From the NCBI GenBank assembly GCA_016508695.1, contig VNKQ01000016.1, positions 1,054,001 to 1,118,000 on the forward strand: a stretch of DNA of 64,000 bases. The letters are read 5' to 3'. Positions 57,508 through 64,000 of the stretch are shown piece by piece. The position numbers were made by a program, and so were the translations under genes. Source of the stretch: Hyphodiscus hymeniophilus. Lineage: Eukaryota; Ascomycota; Leotiomycetes; Helotiales; Hyphodiscaceae. The notes beneath the pieces are model-generated. The model was not told the DNA's origin and made no database searches. It saw nothing but the letters and a program-made list of their open reading frames with translations. Each line of letters starts with the position of its first letter. Positions within the stretch are counted from its first letter, which is position 1.

Positions 57508-60065
57508 ATGTCGTTCTTCGGATTCGACTCAACGCTTCCCCGCGATCGTGGGCACAATCCCTCTGCACCTGGGTTTTCTCAAGCTGCCGACCCCTTTGCT
57601 GGACTTTCTCGACCCGAAGACGACGATGATGCGTGAGTTTGATACCCTGCCGTTCGACTCAATCAATACTGATGATATCGTTTTTGCAGTCTCGACTTCG
57701 AGGATACATATGATGGCCTTGGTGATCAATTAGATGAGACAGATGACGCGTTCAACGATGATACATTTGGTGGAGATGGACCAGCCGTTACGGCCAAGAA
57801 GCAAGTCGGTAAAGACTTTGATTTTTTCGGACAGACCGCCAAGGTATCTGATGCAATCAACGAGGAACAACTTCGCTTCACCCGCCAACAACCAATCTCT
57901 CGAGTCACCCCTACCATTTCTACCTTCTCCCAGCCTCTCTCGAAGCCTGCCCGGTCTGGATATGAGCGATATAAGGAGCCTGATTATGTCCCTGACATGC
58001 AGGTAGATGCTAGCTTGTGGGGTGTTGCACCTAAGCAGCCCGCCTCTGCTCCTGTCCACGAGGCTCCAACTGGTCCTACAGGAACTCGCAAGATGATGAG
58101 TTTGGAGGAAGTTGAAGCTACTATGAGAGCTCAGGCGAAGAAGCCAACGCAAGCTCCAGCACCAACTCAGCAACCTTCCCAGCTACAATTCTCTCAAGCC
58201 CCTCCCCAGCAATACCAGCAGGCTTACGCCCAACCTACCCCACAACAGTACCCTGTTCAACCCAGTGGCCAATCGCGAGAGGAGCCACGTCAGGCAAATT
58301 CAGGGCAACCCAATCAACCAATCCAAATTTTGCAACGCTCCCAGGCACCTGCTAGCCAACCTACTCTCCCAGCTGGCCCATCTCAACCAATTCAAATCTT
58401 GCAAAACCCCAACAGATACTCTGGTGAGCAGCAGAGAGCAACTCCGCCGCAGCACCAGAGTCATCATGGTCATCATACGCGTCCTTCTGGCTCCCGGAAT
58501 ATTATCACTCATCCACAACAACTTGCTGGTTTGTCTGAAGAAGAGAGAAACGCATTCCTATTAGAAGATGCAAAGCGAGCTAAACGCAATCACAAGATTT
58601 TCCTGCTGTCAAAGGACAATGGACTCATGACACCTCAGGACAAGAACTTTATCACCCGCATTCAGCTGCAACAACTTGTTACTGCCACAGGCAATCCAAA
58701 CGAGCGTAGCACCGACGCAGGCCTGTCTGAGGACTTCTATTACCAAGTTCACAACCAAATCCGTGGAGGCCCTCGCCAACATCCAGGTCAACCATTAAGT
58801 AATTTTGCGCAGACCTACCTATTTCAGACTGGTGGTCGCCATGGTGGTATGCGCAGACAGGCTCGAGGCGGTGATAACCACATGCAACGTATGGAGCAGC
58901 AAGTCCAGCGTGCAGTCGAGGCCGCCAAAAACAAGCCAAAGAATAAGCAACTAGTCATTGAAGGAAGTTTGGGCAAGATCTCTTTCAGTAACGCCAAGAC
59001 ACCAAAGCCATTGCTCAATATCAAGCGTGCTGATAGTGGTGCCGACACTAATCGACCTGGTAGTGCTGCGCGCGACCGCAAGGCCAATATGGCTGGTGTC
59101 AGTGGCAATGACAGGAAAACGGTTCTTACCGATATCGAGAATGTTTATAATACGTTGATGCAGATGGAGGACCACGATCGTCATGTACCCCCACCATCAA
59201 ATGATGACATTGACCCAGAGCTTGTTGGGCGTCACATGGATTGGAGGGATACTGGGTTGAAACTCAACCAACAACTTTGGAAGCAGCTGAAGGTTCACGA
59301 GCCTATTGGTGCCACGACTACTCACCCTTTCATTGCTTTCCTCTCTTTCAGCAAGGGAAAGAAAGCTATTCCTCGAGTTTTCCGCCACATTACGCAAGAG
59401 CAACGAACTACGATTCTTACCATGATTGTGGTGCATCTCGACCAACTTGATGTTATCCGCAATGCTCAGCTCCTGTCTGGAGAGACACAATTGAATGCCA
59501 GCCTTCGTGAGGATGTCGATCTGTTTTCGTTGGCAGTTATGCCGAGTCTCTTCCAATTCCTCAGTGAAGCAGACTTGGACATTGTCACTGGCGTACTGGG
59601 TCTCATTCTCACCATCAATGTCGACGTTATAGCTCGATCAAGAGTTGGTGTCAGCATGTTGACTATGATTCTCAGTCGAGCTGAGCTCATTAAGCAAGGA
59701 GGCGGTTCTAACGAGCAAGAGTGGGATCAATGGTAAGTCTTGCAGAACCATTCGATGATTCATATTAACCTGACAGGGTCAACACGTACAACGGATTTTT
59801 CGATACTCTCGAGCCCACTCTTCCCTCCATCTTCCCTGGGACTGTTAATACTGGCGAGGATGTCTACGTTTGGCAATTCCTTGCAGCGATCGGTATTGGT
59901 GCTAGCCCAGAGCAACAACAAAGACTAGTCATGGCCGTCAAGGATCGTGTCATGGAGACTGTGACTCTCGCAAAGACCCTCCCTCCCGCTATGGCCAGTC
60001 AGCGTCTCGCCAACGTCAACCTTTTCATGCGCTCTATTGGGTTGGATGTCGATTTGCTTCAATAA
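57508..60065 (+). CDS. PAT1: mRNA decapping activator Pat1
   Basis: Three exons (57508-57632, 57690-59732, 59777-60065) give 818 aa. Pat1 bridges the Lsm1-7 ring, the Dhh1 helicase and decapping factors to start mRNA decay in P-bodies. The N-terminus starts MSFFGFDSTLPRDR and has the acidic Dhh1-binding type motif DFEDTYDGLGD and DFDFFGQT. A Gln/Pro-rich disordered region follows, with a duplicated QPIQILQ unit. MTPQDKNFITRIQLQQLVTA, DFYYQVHNQIRGG and YLFQTGGR form the conserved middle, and from about residue 450 the alpha-helical C-terminal domain starts (YNTLMQMEDHDR, FSKGKKAIPRVF, NGFFDTLEPTLPSIFPG). Complete. Confidence 0.95.
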
Positions 60066-62537
60066 ATCATCAAAGTGAAATGTTTCGACTTATTTATCAA
60101 CATAAAATTCTTTACACAAAAGACCTTGCATGCAAAAGGCATGGAGGTACGTGGTTCGCTCACAAAGCTACTCTCTTCTACGAGTCTGGAGTCGGCATTT
60201 GTCTCTATGAACGACTGTAGCATGTCAGTCCTTTAAGCGACCAAAAATAACGAATTGGATGGAGGGAAGCCACTCAGATGATGGATTGATGCGCATGAGT
60301 ATCTTTTATAATGACCTTTCGCGTTATTATTGATCGAGTTGGTTTGGTGTGCAATTTCGCAGCGGATTGGCAGCTGGCTTTTTGACACTTGATCAAGTCA
60401 ACTCGGTTGCATTTATGGTAGATAAAAGGGAACTAAAAGGAAATCTGATGACGCCTTTTACAGCAACATTTATCATTATGTGTTTAGTGTCTCGACTTGC
60501 TAAATCGTTGCATCGGAGGCATGAAACGGTATTATTGCTGCGGAATCTCACGCAGTCGTGAGACATCTTGAAGTCAGCGCATTTCACTAGTTCCAGAACT
60601 TTGCATCAAACGCAGCTCTCATTTTCCTCCTCTAATTCTGAGTTCCAACCTTCGGAACTCCAACCCACAATCGATTTCCCAGCCAAGCTCCAGCTTCTTA
60701 GCAACGCTTACTTTAAACAACCCCTCGGTCGCCGAGCCCAATCAACCAAAGGTCCCATACTATGCGACAAAAGACTACCGGCTGGCTGTATCAGAGCTCT
60801 CGAGAGCATTGTCGATACGAGAGTGTTGTCTTTGGTGAGCTTAGTATTATACTGGAATCGTTACTCCTGTTGGTATATGAACCACGTCAAAATCGTCTCC
60901 TTTCGTCCTATCCAAGGTAGTCTTTTATTCAAGGTTCACTGGTTTTGAGTGAGAGGAGTTTGCTGGTGCACTGAGTTTCAATTCTGACAGACCCAGACAT
61001 GATAAAACTCCGCACTGACAGTCTCAACCTTTTACAGTGTAAGTGGCTTTATAAGGAGATGAGGAGTCGCCGCTTGAGAGTCGTATAAATGCACGTGACG
61101 CAGCCATGGTGTCTAAAGGGGATGATGAAGCCGGGCATTCTGGACGTATTGTAGAAATGAGGATTGGGTGGGGGCGGAAGCTTACCATAATAAGCCCCGA
61201 ATTCTCAAGTGTTGTGGGGCCAAAAGTAATCAGGAATCAAATCTCATTGTTTATATCATCTTTCTCCAACAATGTTCAACGTGATGTCGTTGTTGATATA
61301 GTATTGTTGTTATGCTGCCTCGACTACCACACCACTCCGGAGTCTCCATCTTGGACTTACAAGGAAAGATCTTTTGACATTACTCTATTCGTGTCATTGC
61401 AAGTATGTGTGGTTCAATTATGTTGTTAAGTTTACATTCAGCTTGAACTGGCAGGACTGGCGAGAGTGGATAGGGCATCGCTTGGCTTGACGAATCCAAC
61501 TATGAGATGACTAACAGAGAAAAGTTACCAGATTCGGATCAGCTCCAGATGATCAATTACGTTCGCGGTTAAGACATATACGATATCGTTGTCAAGCCCT
61601 ACTTAGTCAGTATCATTGGCCAATCAGTCGAAACGTTTTCGAGAATTTACCAACTCGAGTTAGATCAGAATTATTCATAACATATGAGCGGACAGGACAT
61701 CATTGACCATCTGTAAGATATGCAGTTTCTTTTTGCGTCTTTGAAGCAAGCTGTCACTACGCTGAAGCGGACTGCATCTTCTACCTATTTGGAATGTTGG
61801 TCCCAGAAGATGGAATGCGGCTGAAGCTTCCGAGAATTCGTGACCCAACCCCGCCTAACCCGCGTTCGATGCAACAACGCTCTCAAGCTGCTAGGCAAAG
61901 CATCCCGTATCATGTCAGTCGAGATGCGGAATCAGTTGTATGAGACGTGCAACAGACTTTCGATTACTTTGGCTAATGGTCTGATTTAGATGATGCCGTT
62001 TCAAATCATAATTCTGCGATGTGCAACAAGATACCTCGAGCAGCTGACTGAGACACTGATTCCATTCCCACTTAACTCGATTCAGCAACGTCCAATATTT
62101 CGACGGCGCAATCGATTCAACTTATCCACTGAATCGATTGTTATTGTGAAACATGTAATACAATCGCGTGAAGATCTAATTGGAGTGATTCCACCTCTCG
62201 AATGGGAGACATGCTAAAATTGTTTGGATTCCAGGGAGGAGTGACTCAGAACAATAGAGCAACTAGGAAAATACTCAGCGTACCCGTTTGTCGTACGAAA
62301 TGCATTTGGAATCCCATCGAATGGAGTCACTGCCTTCCGTCCCCATATGAAACTATCTGATCAGTCATGGCACATAAGCTCATAAATTTGATGACACGGG
62401 ATATACAATGCCCCTGGGAGGATGAGGATAATGCATGGATTTAATCATTTTGTTTGCAGGTTCTGTATAAACGCCATTTTCTCCAGCATTTCATCCAGCA
62501 ACCAATTCCCACCTGCTCCTTTTAACCATGCCATTGT
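60066..62537. other. Gene-poor 2.5 kb stretch
   Basis: Only short frames (longest 126 aa at 60568-60948) without domain, conserved composition or workable introns. A CACGTGA box lies at 61092-61098. I find no terminal repeats, reverse-transcriptase or transposase motif. It separates PAT1 from the secreted-protein gene and is the longest empty stretch apart from the left end. Confidence 0.5.
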
Positions 62538-63886
62538 CTATGCGCTAGCAGCTGCATTACAAGCAGTCTCCTGAGCCCCGCAGTCCGAGACGGAAGTGCC
62601 AGCAAGAGTTCCAGAGTTTGCCGCATTAGAGCAGGCGTTGTTCTGAACGGAGCATGATCGTTGAAGAGCAGCTCCGATGTTCACGAAGGTGTCTCCATCA
62701 ACAGAGAATGGGCGGTCACCAGTGCTCTGGATAACCGCCGGGGGGAGTCCACCAAGGGACCCGGTGAACGTTTGGACGTTTGTGCCACTGGCTGTTGCTG
62801 TAGAAGTCGCCGCGGCCTGATAACATATTAGCTCTTGATGGATGGTATTTCAGATCGTGCTGGGAGACATACAGAAGTAGCCACTGGAGTACTGGAAGCA
62901 GCCACTGATGCAACTGCGGCAGCGGTGGCCTGAAGCGATATTAGCTTTGAGGATATGAAGGTCTTCCGAGCGTATAAACTTACTGAGGCTCCAGCGGTCT
63001 CCGTGACAAAAGAAACAGAGCAACCAGCATCAGGAGTAGAAGCAGCTGTAGAGTCTGTTGCCAGGCTCGCTGCCGAGCTGACTACAGGTGAAGCGGCCAC
63101 TTTTCACGGCTTAGCCTCGATCCTCTAGCCAATAATGGGTTTCTTACCAGATGATCCGGATGAACTACCAGCAACAGCTGCATTAATCTCTTCAACAGTG
63201 GCATCATCGACAAGGAGGTTTTGGGAGAAAATACATCCCCCATCAGGATCGTTCGTCGTATCACAGGTATTCCCTGCCCCTGTGTTGTCGTTGAGATCGC
63301 CTGGGGCAAAGGTACCAGATAGAAGGGCTTCTGTTGGATCAGCACCAATGGAAGAAAGTTGTGCAGCGAGAGCTAGAACGACGGCCTTATTTCCAGCTGC
63401 TGCGCCAGTCGATGCGGGATCTTGATGTTGTTGAACAGCTGCAATTTCTGGGTTTACAGCGGTCTCGTTGCAAATGACACTTGCAAGGCCAACCTTTCCA
63501 GTGTTCCTCTCCAGAGCAGCATACATCAAAGCATCCGCTTGACCAGTAACATTTCCAGCAGCTTTCGCGTTGGTGAAAGCTTGATCGGCAGTAGCCTGGT
63601 GAAGGCAATCAAGATTAGTAATGGCACCGGCCCCAGTCGCTGCCGCAGCGTTTCCGAGAAGACCGAAGACAGGATCTTGAATGTTGTCTGGGTTGTTAAG
63701 AGCTAGGTTGACTCGAACACCGTCGAGAAATCGATCGTGGGAGTGTTCTTGAGGAACCTCACGGCTTCGAAGCATGGCACGTGGGATGGAGATGGTCCAG
63801 ACATTCTTTGGTTCAGCGACTGGCATAGGAGCAGCGCTTGCCAAGCCAAAGAAGGCGATGAGATAAGTAGCGGTATTGCACTTCAT
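62538..63886 (-). CDS. Secreted Ala/Ser/Thr-rich protein with Cys-containing C-terminal module
   Basis: Four exons (63886-63148, 63099-62984, 62929-62873, 62816-62538) give 396 aa. A clear signal peptide (MKCNTATYLIAFFGLASA, cut before AP) directs secretion. The first domain (about 20-240) is Ala/Asn-rich with LGNAAAATGAGAITNLDCLH, Cys-containing blocks such as NTCDTTNDPDGGCIFSQNLL and one N-glycosylation-type NVT and NET each. A Ser/Thr/Ala linker, probably O-glycosylated, follows. The C-terminal module has GSLGGLPPAVIQSTGDRPFS, VNIGAALQRSCSVQNNACSN, then GTSVSDCGAQETACNAA: four cysteines in CSVQNNAC and CGAQETAC pairs. I have seen this end module as a recurring one in fungal secreted proteins, but know no function. 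Cell-wall association is inference. Confidence 0.85.
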
Positions 63887-64000
63887 AATGTCGTTTGAAA
63901 AGTGAAGGAATGCGAATGTAGTATGAACAATAAAAGGACCGGCCTGTATCAGATCAAAGATTGAGTAAAAGAGTGTGTTGAAGTGGAAGTTCACAGAACT
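63887..64000 (-). promoter_or_regulatory. Leader of the secreted-protein gene
   Basis: The last 114 bases of the window precede its start codon; read on the minus strand they are CA- and TTC-rich, as in a fungal 5' leader. The promoter proper lies outside the window. Confidence 0.4.

Noticed and set aside
60568..60948. 126-aa plus-strand frame after PAT1
   Set aside because: No domain, no in-frame continuation through introns, composition like surrounding intergenic DNA.

Overview
This window is nuclear DNA from a filamentous ascomycete (Pezizomycotina). Three things show this. Its genes are broken by many short introns of about 45-130 nt with GT..AG (sometimes GC..AG) ends and CTRAY-type branch sites. 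Its gene set is fungal: EGT1, NUF2, PPG1, PAT1, a Bqt4-like KilA-N protein, KTR mannosyltransferase, SHE9/MDM33 and a Dal5-type MFS carrier. It holds no bacterial-type operons. A Leotiomycetes relative is my guess from overall protein style; I could not test it.

I support 23 protein genes, nearly all rebuilt here by joining exons so that reading phase is kept at every junction. Left third (0-24 kb): a ten-exon gene combining three Myb/SANT-like repeats with an atypical homeodomain (2670-6064); a small secreted-protein candidate (6945-7915); a lysine-rich nuclear Myb-like protein (9478-10986); a large AAA+ ATPase with an acidic/basic N-terminal tail (12685-15926); mitochondrial malate dehydrogenase; an MFS transporter; and a Cys/His-rich protein of unknown role (21646-23351).

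Middle (24-45 kb): the 13-exon ergothioneine synthase EGT1; kinetochore NUF2 with a 7-nt microexon; an unknown protein facing it; the AP-3 beta subunit; a CCHC zinc-knuckle protein with a long Pro/Gln/Tyr repeat tail; the PP2A-like phosphatase PPG1; Rho-GDI; and a Bqt4-like inner-nuclear-membrane protein.

Right third (45-64 kb): a 1204-aa unknown nuclear-looking protein; a TMEM42-like membrane protein; SHE9/MDM33; a HAD phosphatase; mitochondrial ribosomal protein S12; a KTR-type mannosyltransferase; the decapping activator PAT1; and a secreted Ala/Ser/Thr-rich protein with a Cys-containing C-terminal module.

The genes are mostly unrelated housekeeping functions, as is usual in such genomes; I see no biosynthetic cluster, transposon, CRISPR array, tRNA or rRNA. 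The most unusual items are the Myb-homeodomain fusion, three GC-AG introns whose use is forced or favoured by reading frame, several microexons, a perfect 16-bp inverted repeat at 1545-1579, and two large uncharacterised nuclear-looking proteins.
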